Program-made: the position numbers and the translations under genes
Notes under the pieces: model-generated
Told to the model about the DNA's origin: nothing
The model's input: the letters and a program-made list of their open reading frames with translations, nothing else
Database searches by the model: none
Assembly (NCBI GenBank): GCA_947564645.1
Contig: CANOCU010000006.1
Location: 38,009 to 102,008 of the forward strand
Direction of reading: 5' to 3'
From: an uncultured Lachnospiraceae bacterium
GTDB taxonomy: Bacteria; Bacillota; Clostridia; Lachnospirales; Lachnospiraceae
Length of the DNA stretch: 64,000 nucleotides
Part shown: positions 1 to 8,591 of the stretch, in pieces
Numbering within the stretch: the stretch's first letter is position 1
How the letters are laid out: every line of letters starts with the position of its first letter

Positions 1-1158
1 CCCGAGAGCCTTATCATAAGGACGGATGATATCTTCCCTGGTCAGCGATACATGATACCGCTCGTTGAACTCCTGCAGCCACTTTTCACACCGCTCATAG
101 AACCCGTTCTTCTTCAATTCGTCCAGGTTCTCTCCCAGCGTCCTGCCCGTCACGGTCATCACATCCAGATGCAGATGCTCTCTGATCTCCTCCATGATCG
201 CCGGCACGCCGCCCGCATAGTAGAAGCACTCCGCCGGCCAGCGTCCTGCCGGGCGCACATCCAGAAGATATCTGGCATTCCTATGCAGCCTGTCAAACGT
301 ATCGCCCGTAACCTCCAGCCCGAATTCGTGCGCGATCGCCGGGATATGCAACAGACAGTTGGTGCTGCCGGACACGGCCGCATGCACCAGAATCGCATTC
401 TCGAAGCTATCCATGGTGATCATCTCACTGGGACGCATATGCGGCATCGTAGCCAGCTTCACCGCCTGCGCTCCTGCCTCTCTGGCAAACCGCAGCAAGT
501 CAGGACTCGTGGCCGGCATCAGTGCGCTGCCCGGCAGCGCCAGGCCCAGCGCCTCCGCCATGATCTGCATCGTGGAAGCCGTACCGATAAAGGAGCATGC
601 CCCGCAGCTGGGACAGGCGTTGCATTTCGCCCAGTTCAGCTTCTCCTCATCGATCTCACCGCGCTGGTATTTGGCGCTGTACATGCCCAGCTGCTCTAAG
701 GTGAGCATCTCCGGCCCGGCATTCATGGTACCGCCCGGCACTACCACGCAGGGCACATTCGCTCTCGCCAGCCCCATCAGATTCGCCGGCATCCCCTTGT
801 CGCAGCTTGCCAGATAGACTGCCGCATCAAAAGGCGTGGCGCCCGCATGGATCTCGATCATATTGGCGATCATCTCCCGGCTCGCCAGACTGTAATTGAT
901 GCCGTCCGTCCCCTGGCTCTCACCGTCGCAGATATCCGTACAGTAATACCTTGCGCCATGTCCGCCGGCCTCCTCGACACCCTTCTTCACCTCTTCCACC
1001 AACAGGTTTAAATGTCCGCTTCCCGGATGGCTGTCGCCGTAAGTGCTCTCGATCATCACCTGCACCTTCGAAAGATCCTCCGGCTTCCACCCCGTCCCGA
1101 TCCGCAGCGGATCAAGTTCCGGCGCCAGCTTACGCATTTCCTGACTTTTTAATTCCAT
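1..1158 (-). CDS. IlvD/Edd-family dehydratase, YjhG/YagF-like (3' end cut by window edge)
   Basis: This is an iron-sulfur dehydratase of the dihydroxy-acid/phosphogluconate dehydratase family. Such enzymes remove water from sugar acids to give 2-keto-3-deoxy acids in the cytoplasm. The frame is open for 386 codons from an ATG at 1158 to the left edge, so the C-terminus is missing. A good AAGGAGAAG site precedes the start. Visible motifs are CDGESQGTDG near residue 77, SCDKGMPAN (C119, D120, K121) and a CNACPSCGAC cluster near residue 183, which supply the Fe-S cysteines. LLHIPAIAH and DVMTVTG.TL.ENLD resemble the YjhG/YagF xylonate dehydratase subgroup more than biosynthetic IlvD; this assignment is from recalled similarity. 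It lies downstream of gntP on the same strand, which supports a sugar-acid catabolic role. The exact substrate (xylonate, gluconate or other) cannot be told. Confidence 0.85.
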   Translation of the reverse strand, partial: MELKSQEMRKLAPELDPLRIGTGWKPEDLSKVQVMIESTYGDSHPGSGHLNLLVEEVKKGVEEAGGHGARYYCTDICDGESQGTDGINYSLASREMIANMIEIHAGATPFDAAVYLASCDKGMPANLMGLARANVPCVVVPGGTMNAGPEMLTLEQLGMYSAKYQRGEIDEEKLNWAKCNACPSCGACSFIGTASTMQIMAEALGLALPGSALMPATSPDLLRFAREAGAQAVKLATMPHMRPSEMITMDSFENAILVHAAVSGSTNCLLHIPAIAHEFGLEVTGDTFDRLHRNARYLLDVRPAGRWPAECFYYAGGVPAIMEEIREHLHLDVMTVTGRTLGENLDELKKNGFYERCEKWLQEFNERYHVSLTREDIIRPYDKALG

Positions 1159-1317
1159 ACCCCTTCTTCTCCTTTCCTTTTCTTAAATCTTTTCTTATAT
1201 TCCCGCTGACACGCTTCAACACGGTCATCTGATATATTTTTTCCCTTTTACACCTCTTTCGGAAGATGTGTATATCTATATTTTTTTAAATGTGGCAAAC
1301 CTGTTTCAGTGCACAGG

Positions 1318-1493
1318 CGGTTTGGGACTGGCCTTCCTCTAAGCAAACCCTTCGAGGGCGCTCTTTGCGGAGACGAAATCCACTGCTTACGCAGACTTAG
1401 AGACGAAGGTTTACCGGAGTCTCTTAGTCGGAGTTAGCAGTTAGTTCGGCGGAGCTTTGCCCTGTTTGTGTGAGGAAGGCCAGCCCCAAACCG
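1318..1493. repeat. 176-bp element with 22-bp terminal inverted repeats
   Basis: The 433-bp gap between gntP and the dehydratase gene (1159-1591) holds no gene but contains this element. The arms are 1318-1339 and 1472-1493 and match at 21 of 22 positions. In minus-strand RNA, the sense of the flanking genes, the single difference becomes a G-U pair, whereas in plus-strand RNA it is an A-C mismatch. The interior is also structured: a CTGC/GCAG hairpin near 1392 and an 8-of-9 inverted repeat (CTTAGAGAC / GTCTCTTAG) around 1399-1430. It could be a MITE-like repeat or a structured RNA in the operon transcript. No target-site duplication is evident. Confidence 0.6.
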
Positions 1494-1591
1494 ACGTCCG
1501 GTTTCTACATTCCACAGCCCTGCCTTTTCCCCACACCCAAACAGTCACCTCTCTGCACAGAGAATATCCGCACTATTAACATCCCTTCACG

Positions 1592-2950
1592 CTACGCGAA
1601 GAACGAGATGATCAGCGCCACCACGAATCCGGTTCCGCCCACCAGCGTCTCCATGATCGTCCATGTCTTAAGCGTCGTCTTCTCATCCATTCCCACCAGC
1701 GACTTTACCAGCCAGAACCCGGAGTCGTTGAAATGGGAACATACCGTCGCGCCGCCTGCCACTGCCGCAGTTGTGCAGGCCAGATATAACGGAGACAGAT
1801 CCGCGATCCCCGGCATTGCCGCGATAATGCCTGCTGCCATCGTCATGGCCACCGTCGCGGAACCCACACAGATCCTGACTAATGCCGCCACGATAAACGC
1901 CACCACCACGATCGGCAGATTCGCCGAAGACACCGCATTGCCGATCAGATCACCTAGCCCCGAATACTGCAGCATATACCGCAGCACACCGCCGCAGGCC
2001 GTTACCAACAGGATCAGTCCGGTAGGCTCCAGCGACTTGGTCATGATCTTCTCCAGTTCTTCCATATTGTAGCCATGTTTCAGACCGAGGATCAGCATCG
2101 CCGCGATCGTCGCGATCAGCAGCGCCACGAAAGGCTCTCCCAGGAAGCCGAAGATCGGCGAAAGGGCGCTTAATGCCGGTACGACTCCCGCTACGGAATC
2201 CAGAATAATGAGTACCAGCGGGATCAGGATGATGCCTACGATCGTCCAGAACTTCGGCAGCTTCGACTCGTCGAAGTCCGCCTGGTTCGCCACATGTTCC
2301 GGCACCGGCACCATATACTTATTACCGCAGATGGAACCCCATACCGGCCCCGCGACCACCATGGCAAAGATGCCGCAAAGAACGCCTACCATAATCACCC
2401 AGCCCAGTTCTACATTCAGCATGGTCGCCACCAATACCGGTCCCGGCGTGGGCGGAATAAACGCATGTCCTACCGCCAGTCCTGCTAACAGCGGGATCGC
2501 ATAGAACAGGGAAGAGCGGTTCGTTCTCTTCGCCAACGAGAATGCCAGTGGAATCAGAATAATCAAGCCTGCATCGAAGAACACCGGCATGGCGATGACC
2601 AGGCCCGTAATGCCTAACGCCCAGGCCGCTTTTTTATCCCCAAACCACCGTACCATACTGACTGCCAGCGTCTGCGCGCCGCCCGATGCCTCCAGGATCG
2701 CCCCGAACATGGAACCTAAGCCTACTAACAATGCGATTCCCTTCAATGTGTTTCCGATACCGTCATTTACCGCCGTCACAATGTTCTCGAAAGGCATACC
2801 TGCCCCGAGTCCGATCACGATCGCCCCCACCAGAATGGAAACCATCGCCTGTACCTTAAACTTAATGATCAACAAAAGTAATACCGCAAGCCCCAGAATT
2901 GCCGCGATCACCAATCTGGTTGGATTTAATGCCATTGCCTCACCAGCCAT
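1592..2950 (-). CDS. gntP: GntP-family sugar-acid permease
   Basis: This is a 452-residue polytopic membrane protein of the gluconate:H+ symporter (GntP) family, which imports gluconate, idonate or related sugar acids. The sequence is hydrophobic throughout, with about 12 or more membrane segments. Family features include the early glycine-rich helix AIVIGLGAGMPFENI, FFDAGLIILIPLAFSLAKR, FIPPTPGPV and a C-terminal half with HFNDSGFWLVK, a strongly conserved GntP motif. Length is typical. GGAGGG sits 8 nt before the chosen ATG; an alternative ATG lies five codons downstream. It precedes an IlvD/Edd-family dehydratase on the same strand and is preceded by a promoter flanked by palindromes, with a FadR-type regulator gene about 1.1 kb upstream. 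Together these suggest an inducible sugar-acid module. Substrate is inferred only to the level of sugar acid. Confidence 0.92.
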   Translation of the reverse strand: MAGEAMALNPTRLVIAAILGLAVLLLLIIKFKVQAMVSILVGAIVIGLGAGMPFENIVTAVNDGIGNTLKGIALLVGLGSMFGAILEASGGAQTLAVSMVRWFGDKKAAWALGITGLVIAMPVFFDAGLIILIPLAFSLAKRTNRSSLFYAIPLLAGLAVGHAFIPPTPGPVLVATMLNVELGWVIMVGVLCGIFAMVVAGPVWGSICGNKYMVPVPEHVANQADFDESKLPKFWTIVGIILIPLVLIILDSVAGVVPALSALSPIFGFLGEPFVALLIATIAAMLILGLKHGYNMEELEKIMTKSLEPTGLILLVTACGGVLRYMLQYSGLGDLIGNAVSSANLPIVVVAFIVAALVRICVGSATVAMTMAAGIIAAMPGIADLSPLYLACTTAAVAGGATVCSHFNDSGFWLVKSLVGMDEKTTLKTWTIMETLVGGTGFVVALIISFFA

Positions 2951-3044
2951 AATTTAAACCCTCCTATTTTCCTTATCCTTCTTTCTTTTTTCGGTTATGA
3001 TTCTTTTATACTTTTTGAGCTTCTGTTTGTCCCAACATTCTATA

Positions 3045-3062
3045 ACATCTGACGTCTTATGT
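3045..3062. promoter_or_regulatory. Candidate operator downstream of the gntP promoter
   Basis: The 18-bp imperfect palindrome ACATCTGACGTCTTATGT has symmetric ACAT..GACGTC..ATGT. It lies just downstream of the expected transcription start of gntP, a position where a bound repressor would block transcription. The nearby FadR-type regulator is the natural candidate; this is inference. Confidence 0.5.
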
Positions 3063-3074
3063 TATTGTGGCTAA

Positions 3075-3103
3075 ATTATATAATTACCACGCTTTTTGTT
3101 CAA
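3075..3103 (-). promoter_or_regulatory. Sigma-A-type promoter of gntP
   Basis: On the minus strand TTGAAC (3103-3098) is followed by exactly 17 nt and TATAAT (3080-3075), a near-consensus promoter about 125 bp upstream of the gntP start. It is bracketed by two palindromes that share the half-site ACATC.GA. Confidence 0.8.
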
Positions 3104-3104
3104 G

Positions 3105-3115
3105 ACATCTGATGT
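3105..3115. promoter_or_regulatory. Candidate operator upstream of the gntP -35 box
   Basis: The 11-bp palindrome ACATCTGATGT ends two bases from the -35 hexamer and shares ACATCTGA with the site at 3045-3062. Paired sites either side of a promoter suggest a looping or double-block repressor. Confidence 0.45.
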
Positions 3116-3206
3116 ATTTATTTTCAGTTCTATATTTTGCACAAAAAATGATGGGTAATTCCTGCTAATACCCACCATCTTTTGTTTATTATTTCCATTT
3201 ATTTTT

Positions 3207-3659
3207 TCAGTCGTTTGTGGGAGAGTCGAAGTTGTCTGATGTATCTAACAGAATCGTCTCCAAATATCTTTCTACCAGGACCACTACTTCCTCTGCTGTT
3301 CTTAACTGCTCCTCTGCATCCTCCGCAGAAACTATATAAAAATCATCATAGTCACTTGCATGGCGTATTTCCTGCGCTCTGCTGATCTTTTTGCTTATTT
3401 CTTTATGAAAAATTCCTGTATGAACGAAATCCTTATTAAAATTTCCTATTACCTGCGCATGTTGTTTGTATGCTTTAAATTTCAGAGCAAGACATGCAGA
3501 TATAGCTCTGAAAATCGCATAATAGGCCCTGTTATTAGATGTCCTGTATTGCCCGCTCGCATAGTTCATGCGTGCAGCCTCCAAATCCTCTTTTGCCGTA
3601 TGAAGCCTATATGCCGCTAATTCCTTTGCGCCACCCTTGTCATCCAGATCAAGCTGCAT
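3207..3659 (-). CDS. HEPN-domain protein of a MNT/HEPN pair, catalytic His replaced
   Basis: This 150-residue alpha-helical protein resembles the HEPN half of MNT/HEPN toxin-antitoxin modules (HepT-like). HEPN toxins are RNases with an R-x4-6-H motif in the second long helix. Here the helix reads NNRAYYAIFRA: Arg44 is present, but the position six residues on, normally His as in RAYYA.FHA, is Arg51. The protein may therefore be a non-nucleolytic or altered HEPN. Its ATG lies inside the end of the upstream MNT gene (11-bp overlap), implying translational coupling. The gene stands alone with its partner between a FadR-type regulator and gntP. It could instead be a diverged pair with a housekeeping role; no phage or plasmid genes flank it. 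Confidence 0.75.
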   Translation of the reverse strand: MQLDLDDKGGAKELAAYRLHTAKEDLEAARMNYASGQYRTSNNRAYYAIFRAISACLALKFKAYKQHAQVIGNFNKDFVHTGIFHKEISKKISRAQEIRHASDYDDFYIVSAEDAEEQLRTAEEVVVLVERYLETILLDTSDNFDSPTND

Positions 3660-3987
3660 AAAGTTCTACTCCTTCTTTCTTGATATTATAATAAAACGGA
3701 TATGCTCTAAGCCATCTGTTAAAGTGATCCAGATTTTTGACAATCGGCATTATCATTAAACCATAGTCGAAATTATAGTCAAATGTCACATCTGAAAGCC
3801 GCCGTCCCCTTTCTCTGATCTCTTCATCTGCCAGATCGACTAATATCATAATATCAATATCTGAATCTTCCTGAAAATCGCCTCTTGCATAGGAACCATA
3901 TAAAATTACATTTTTTAACCGGCCTCCATATAATTTACGCACATCATCCACATATTTCCGTAATATTTCATTTACACTTTGCGACAT
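3649..3987 (-). CDS. MNT-type minimal nucleotidyltransferase (putative antitoxin)
   Basis: This 112-residue protein belongs to the minimal nucleotidyltransferase (DNA polymerase beta-like) family. The active-site signature is intact: GS at residues 31-32 (GSYARG), then SDIDI with D43 and D45 as metal-binding carboxylates. In studied MNT/HEPN modules the nucleotidyltransferase modifies (AMPylates) the HEPN partner and so neutralises it. Gene order is MNT first, HEPN second, with overlapping reading frames. It begins 86 nt after the FadR-type regulator gene on the same strand. Antitoxin function is inferred from family and context. Confidence 0.82.
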   Translation of the reverse strand: MSQSVNEILRKYVDDVRKLYGGRLKNVILYGSYARGDFQEDSDIDIMILVDLADEEIRERGRRLSDVTFDYNFDYGLMIMPIVKNLDHFNRWLRAYPFYYNIKKEGVELYAA

Positions 3988-4073
3988 ACCACCACTCTCT
4001 CCCTATTCTCTTCTTGGCAGAATACTCTTACCCAGTTTTCCTGTCAATCTATGGGAACCGACATAAGATTCCT

Positions 4074-4781
4074 CTATTCCAGCCCTCTCTCCTCGATAAT
4101 CTTCATGATCGCCTGCCTGTTATACGTCAGATGCATCATCATGGCGCATCTGGCGCCCACCGAATCCCGCTTCAGCACGGCATCCGTCACCGCCCGGTGC
4201 GTCTTCAGCGTCTCCTCCATCAGCATATGATGCGTCAGATTGGCGAAGGTATAGACTGCCGTATTTATAACCGGGATCAATGTCTCCACCACCTGGTTTT
4301 TGCTGCAGCGGGCAATACAGGTATGAAATTCGATATCCTTGCTGATATGGTTGCGGTTACTTCGGTACAGCTGTTCCGTCTCGTCACACAGCCGCTTTAA
4401 GAGTTTAAGTTCCTCCCCGGACGCATTCCTGCAGGCCAGCGCCGCAATCTCCGGCTCGATCATCAGCCGCACCTCGAACAGATCCAGCGCCAGCTTATAT
4501 TTGTCTTCGATCTTACCGAACCCCAGCGGGTCAACCTCTATGGAATTGGTATTGATCACATAAGTGCCGGAACCTCTGCGCACCTCCAGGATCCCCCGGG
4601 ATACCAGGCCCTTCACCGCTTCTCTGATCGTACTCCTGCCCACGCCGAACCGCTCGGCCAGTTCGAATTCATTGGGGATCTTCTGTCCCGGCTCCACCGG
4701 CTCCTGCAGGATATATTTCATCAGTTCGTCCTCTGTCCTGGCTCCCAACGGCTTCCTGTTCCTTTTATCTGCGCTGTACAT
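4074..4781 (-). CDS. FadR-subfamily (GntR) transcriptional regulator
   Basis: This is a DNA-binding regulator with an N-terminal winged helix (recognition segment GVGRSTIREAVKGL, then the wing RRGSGTYV) and a C-terminal all-helical FCD ligand-binding domain. Such proteins usually repress sugar-acid or organic-acid genes. An upstream ATG at 4820 exists, but the ATG at 4781 is preferred because GGAGG lies 10 nt before it and a likely promoter (-10 TAGAAT at 4835-4830) would put the transcript start almost on the upstream codon. That gives 235 residues. It lies 49-88 bp after treC on the same strand and may get some read-through. Regulation of the gntP/dehydratase module is inferred from proximity and family. 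Confidence 0.88.
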   Translation of the reverse strand: MYSADKRNRKPLGARTEDELMKYILQEPVEPGQKIPNEFELAERFGVGRSTIREAVKGLVSRGILEVRRGSGTYVINTNSIEVDPLGFGKIEDKYKLALDLFEVRLMIEPEIAALACRNASGEELKLLKRLCDETEQLYRSNRNHISKDIEFHTCIARCSKNQVVETLIPVINTAVYTFANLTHHMLMEETLKTHRAVTDAVLKRDSVGARCAMMMHLTYNRQAIMKIIEERGLE

Positions 4782-4852
4782 AAACGGTCTGTCCTCCCAC
4801 CGGATTTCCTTTTCAATCATCTTATCCCTATTCTACCACTTTTATCCGCTTT

Positions 4853-4884
4853 ATGGGAATATCGGAATTTCATGATATTCCCAT
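4853..4884. promoter_or_regulatory. 11-bp inverted repeat at treC stop / FadR-type regulator promoter
   Basis: ATGGGAATATC and GATATTCCCAT form a perfect 11-bp inverted repeat with a 10-nt spacer that includes the treC stop codon. No T-run follows on either strand, so a terminator is unlikely. A weak -35 (TTCCCA) in the left arm and -10 TAGAAT at 4835-4830, 18 nt apart, suggest an operator for autoregulation of the FadR-type gene. Confidence 0.45.
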
Positions 4885-6537
4885 ATTTCCAAGAACCAGA
4901 TGTTCATAGGGCTCCAGGATGTAGCGCTCTTCTGCCGCAGCCACGTCTTTTTCCCGGTCCGCGTAATTTTCCAACAGCACCTGATACGCACGCCACGCAT
5001 CTTTCAGGCGAATACTCTGTCTTGCCCTGTCCAGGTTACAGATCACGACGATCTGCTGTTCTCCCAGTGTTCTTACGTAGGCCATCACCAGATCCGTTTC
5101 CGTCTCTTCAAAAGAGATCTCACCTCTTGCGATCACCGGATACCGCTTCCGCATGGCAATCAGCTTCTTATAAAAGGCAAGAATGGAATCTTCGTCCTTT
5201 CTCTGCGCTTCCACCGTGATCTCACTCCGAAAGGCATCGGACATGGGAAGCCACGGTTCTGCCTCCGAAAAGCCCCCGTACCGTTCTCCAGTCCACTGCA
5301 TGGGCGTTCTGCCATTGTCCCGGGATCTGGCTGCCAGGACTGTCAGCGCCTCTTCCTCCGTCCTGCCCCGCTCCAACAGGATCTGATAATAATTCAGGCT
5401 TTCCACATCCCGGTACCGGTCTATGGAAGGATAGTGGGCGTTCAGCATCCCGATCTCCTCCCCCTGATAGATATACGGTGTGCCGCGCATCAGATGGATC
5501 ATGCCTGCCAGCATTTTGGCCGACGCCTTCCAGTAAGGACCTTCATCCCCCAGTCTGCTTACGATCCTGGGCTGGTCATGATTACACCAGAAAAGCGCAT
5601 TCCAGCCACCGCCTTCCTGCATACCCATCTGCCACTCGATGAAGAGTTCCTTCAACTTCTTATAATCCGTATCCATAAGCCCCCACTTGTCGCCATCCTT
5701 ATAATCCGCCTTCAGATGATGGAAATTAAAGCACATGGAAAGCTCTTTTTCCCGGGGTGCGGAATACCGGATACAGTGCGCAAGCGATGTGGAAGACATC
5801 TCACCCACCGTCACAAACTCCTCGATTCCCGCGTCCGCCACCAGTTCTTTCAGATATTCGTGAATATGGGGACCGTCGCTGTAGAAACGCCGCCCGTCTC
5901 CTTCCAGATCATCCTCCATCCGTTCCGGCTTGGAGACCAGATTGATCACATCGAACCGAAATCCCTGAATGCCTTTTCCCTTCCAGAATCGCAGGATCTC
6001 TTTCAGTTCCTCCCTTACTTCCGGGTTATCCCAGTTTAAATCTGCCTGGGTCACATCGTACAGGCGAAGATACCATTTGCCCAGGGCAGGGACATATTCC
6101 CATGCGGAGCCCCCGAATTTGGACTGCCAGTTGGTAGGCGCCCGGTCCGGCGTCCCCTCCTTGAAAATATAGTACTGCTGATATTTCTCCTCTCCCGCCA
6201 GCGCCTTTTCAAACCATTCATGCCGGGTGGACGTATGATTAAACACCATATCCAGCATAATGCCCATCCCCCGCTCCCCGCTGCGCCTGATCAGTTCCTC
6301 CAGATCCTCCATCGTTCCAAACTGCGGATCGATCTTCCGGTAATCCGCCACATCGTATCCGTTGTCTCTCTGCGGCGAGATAAAAAAAGGCGTCAGCCAC
6401 AGATAATCCACTCCCAATTCCTGCAGGTAGTCCAATTTCCCGATCACGCCGGGGATGTCTCCAAAGCCATCCCCGTTCGTATCCCGAAATGACTTCGGGT
6501 AGATCTGATAAACCACTTTATCTCTGAAATCCGTCAT
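4870..6537 (-). CDS. treC: Alpha,alpha-phosphotrehalase (GH13)
   Basis: This 555-residue cytoplasmic GH13 enzyme hydrolyses trehalose-6-phosphate, the product of trehalose PTS uptake, to glucose and glucose-6-phosphate. The start is set at the ATG at 6537, preceded by GGAAGGGAAG; the longer frame upstream overlaps the end of treP and lacks GH13 homology. Catalytic residues are D196 (GFRFD), E246 (TVGEM) and D321 (CNHDQPR). TreC hallmarks are LTPFFISPQRDNGYDV near residue 48 and DLEGDGRRFYSDGPHIHEYL at 211-230, which bind the sugar phosphate and are absent from oligo-1,6-glucosidases. It follows treP by 67 nt in the same operon, with treR divergent upstream. The identification is firm. Confidence 0.95.
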   Translation of the reverse strand: MTDFRDKVVYQIYPKSFRDTNGDGFGDIPGVIGKLDYLQELGVDYLWLTPFFISPQRDNGYDVADYRKIDPQFGTMEDLEELIRRSGERGMGIMLDMVFNHTSTRHEWFEKALAGEEKYQQYYIFKEGTPDRAPTNWQSKFGGSAWEYVPALGKWYLRLYDVTQADLNWDNPEVREELKEILRFWKGKGIQGFRFDVINLVSKPERMEDDLEGDGRRFYSDGPHIHEYLKELVADAGIEEFVTVGEMSSTSLAHCIRYSAPREKELSMCFNFHHLKADYKDGDKWGLMDTDYKKLKELFIEWQMGMQEGGGWNALFWCNHDQPRIVSRLGDEGPYWKASAKMLAGMIHLMRGTPYIYQGEEIGMLNAHYPSIDRYRDVESLNYYQILLERGRTEEEALTVLAARSRDNGRTPMQWTGERYGGFSEAEPWLPMSDAFRSEITVEAQRKDEDSILAFYKKLIAMRKRYPVIARGEISFEETETDLVMAYVRTLGEQQIVVICNLDRARQSIRLKDAWRAYQVLLENYADREKDVAAAEERYILEPYEHLVLGNMGIS

Positions 6538-6604
6538 CCTGTCTTCCCTTCCTTTCTGCTGCCCCGTCCGTGTCATAAGTCTGCACCTGCGAGGCGGTGA
6601 TTCC

Positions 6605-8557
6605 TCAGATTCCTCCGTCTTCCCTGTTCCTGAAACTTGCCACCACCGACTCTTTTGCGCGAACCTGCATTCCTGTATGGAACCGGATGTCCTGCGCGCT
6701 TCCTTCCTCGGTGACAACACACACCGTCACATCCGGATGCCCTGCCGCCTTGATCTTCGCTCTGTCAAACCGGATAAGCGGCGTCCCGGCGCTGACCTGC
6801 TGCCCTTCCTGCACCAGATATTCGAATCCGTCCCCGTTCATGCTCACGGTATCAATACCGATGTGCAGCAGCACTTCCATCCCGTTTGCAAGCCGCAGTC
6901 CGCAGGCGTGCCTGGATTCTGCCATCACCACCGCAACCTCGGCGTCTGCCGGCGCATATAAGATTTCGCCTTCCGGCAGGATCGCCATGCCGTCACCCAT
7001 GATCCCTTCCGAGAAAACACCGTCCCCCACTTCCGCCAGCGGGATCGCTTTCCCGGATAAAAACGCGCTCAGCTTTTCCGGCGCCGCACTCCTGCCTGTT
7101 CCGTCTGCGGTCTTGACCGGTTCCGCAGTCTCATCTGTCTGCTCTGTCTGCATCCGTCTCTTTCCCACGACTACGGTCAGGAAGAACGGCACTGCAAGTG
7201 CGATTGCCATACAGATTGCAAAGGAAATCATGAACTGCGGCTGGATGGACAGGATACCCGGAAGGCCGCCTACCCCGATCGCATTCGCCGTGGTTCCCGT
7301 GGCCACACAGACGACCGCCGCGATGCCGGAACCGATCATACCGCAGACAAACGGAAAGCCTCTCTTTAAGTTAACACCGAAGATAGCCGGTTCCGTGACG
7401 CCGAGATAACAGGAAATACAGGCCGGAACATTGACTTCCTGCGCTTCCGGATCTTTTCTCTGCAGCCAGATCATGCCAAGGACCGCAGAACCCTGCGCGA
7501 TATTGGATAAAGCGATCATCGGCCACAGCATGGTTCCGCCGTAATCCGCGATCAGCTGCAGATCGATGGCGTTCGACATGTGGTGCAGTCCCGTGATGAC
7601 AAGCGGTGCGTAGACAGCGCCGAAGACTACGCCAAACACCACCTTAAAGGTTCCTGTAATACCCGCAAATACGAGGGAAAAAACCGCCGCGCCGATCTTC
7701 CAGCCGATGGGCCCCAGTATAAAATGCGCCGCCATCACCGATAATAGCAGACTGCAGAACGGCACTACGATCATGGAGATGACCTGCGGCGTGATCCTGC
7801 GGAAGAATTTCTCCAGATAGACCAGCGTAAATGCCGCCAGGATCGCCGGGATCACCTGCCCCTGATAGCCGATCATATTGACCTGAAAGCTGCCGAAATT
7901 CCACTTCGGGATATCCGCCGCCGCGGTTCCTGCAACCGCGTAAGCATTTAACAGCTGCCCGGACACCAGTGTCAGACCAAGGACAATGCCAAGCATCTGC
8001 GTCGTGCCCATCTTCCTGGTCACCGACCAGCAGATCCCCACCGGAAGCATATGGAACACCGCCTCCCCGATCAGCCACAGGAAACTGTCTATCCCTGCCC
8101 AGAACTGGCTGATATCGCACAACGTCTTCGTTCCGTTTTCGAACAGATACAGGCTGTCGATACAGTTTCTGAAACCAAGGATCAAACCTCCCGTGATAAT
8201 CGCCGGAATCAGTGGGGCAAAGATCTCTGCCAGTGCCGTGATCACCCGCTGCAGCACGTTCTGATTCTTCTTGGCCGCCTGCTTGACGGCATCCTTCGAT
8301 ACGCCCTCAATCCCCGCCTCTTTCACAAAGTCATTGTAGAAATCGGCTACCGTATTCCCGATGATGACCTGAAACTGTCCCGACTGCGTAAAACTTCCCT
8401 TGACTGCCTTCATGGCTTCAATTGCTTTCACATCCGCCTTGCCCGGCTCTACCAGCGCAAAACGCATTCTTGTCATACAATGCGAAACCGCTGCGATATT
8501 TTCTTTGCCGCCTACCAGCTGCAGCAGCTGTCTTGCATCCTCCGCATACTTACCCAT
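6605..8557 (-). CDS. treP: Trehalose-specific PTS transporter EIIBCA
   Basis: This 650-residue membrane protein imports and phosphorylates trehalose using phosphoenolpyruvate via HPr. Domains in order are EIIB (residues 1-85, phosphocysteine C27 in SHCMTRMRF), the polytopic EIIC (about 105-465) and a fused EIIA-Glc-type domain (about 500-650) with phosphohistidine H565 in EVLLHIGIDTVSMNG. Many trehalose EII proteins lack the EIIA part, so this one is self-contained. The ATG at 8557 is chosen because GGAGG lies 7 nt upstream and EIIB begins there; the extension to 8665 is basic and non-homologous. It is the first gene of treP-treC and is divergent from treR, with a TreR-type palindrome between them. 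Confidence 0.95.
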   Translation of the reverse strand: MGKYAEDARQLLQLVGGKENIAAVSHCMTRMRFALVEPGKADVKAIEAMKAVKGSFTQSGQFQVIIGNTVADFYNDFVKEAGIEGVSKDAVKQAAKKNQNVLQRVITALAEIFAPLIPAIITGGLILGFRNCIDSLYLFENGTKTLCDISQFWAGIDSFLWLIGEAVFHMLPVGICWSVTRKMGTTQMLGIVLGLTLVSGQLLNAYAVAGTAAADIPKWNFGSFQVNMIGYQGQVIPAILAAFTLVYLEKFFRRITPQVISMIVVPFCSLLLSVMAAHFILGPIGWKIGAAVFSLVFAGITGTFKVVFGVVFGAVYAPLVITGLHHMSNAIDLQLIADYGGTMLWPMIALSNIAQGSAVLGMIWLQRKDPEAQEVNVPACISCYLGVTEPAIFGVNLKRGFPFVCGMIGSGIAAVVCVATGTTANAIGVGGLPGILSIQPQFMISFAICMAIALAVPFFLTVVVGKRRMQTEQTDETAEPVKTADGTGRSAAPEKLSAFLSGKAIPLAEVGDGVFSEGIMGDGMAILPEGEILYAPADAEVAVVMAESRHACGLRLANGMEVLLHIGIDTVSMNGDGFEYLVQEGQQVSAGTPLIRFDRAKIKAAGHPDVTVCVVTEEGSAQDIRFHTGMQVRAKESVVASFRNREDGGI

Positions 8558-8591
8558 TCTGAATCCTCCATTCCTCCGCCTTTTTTGATTC

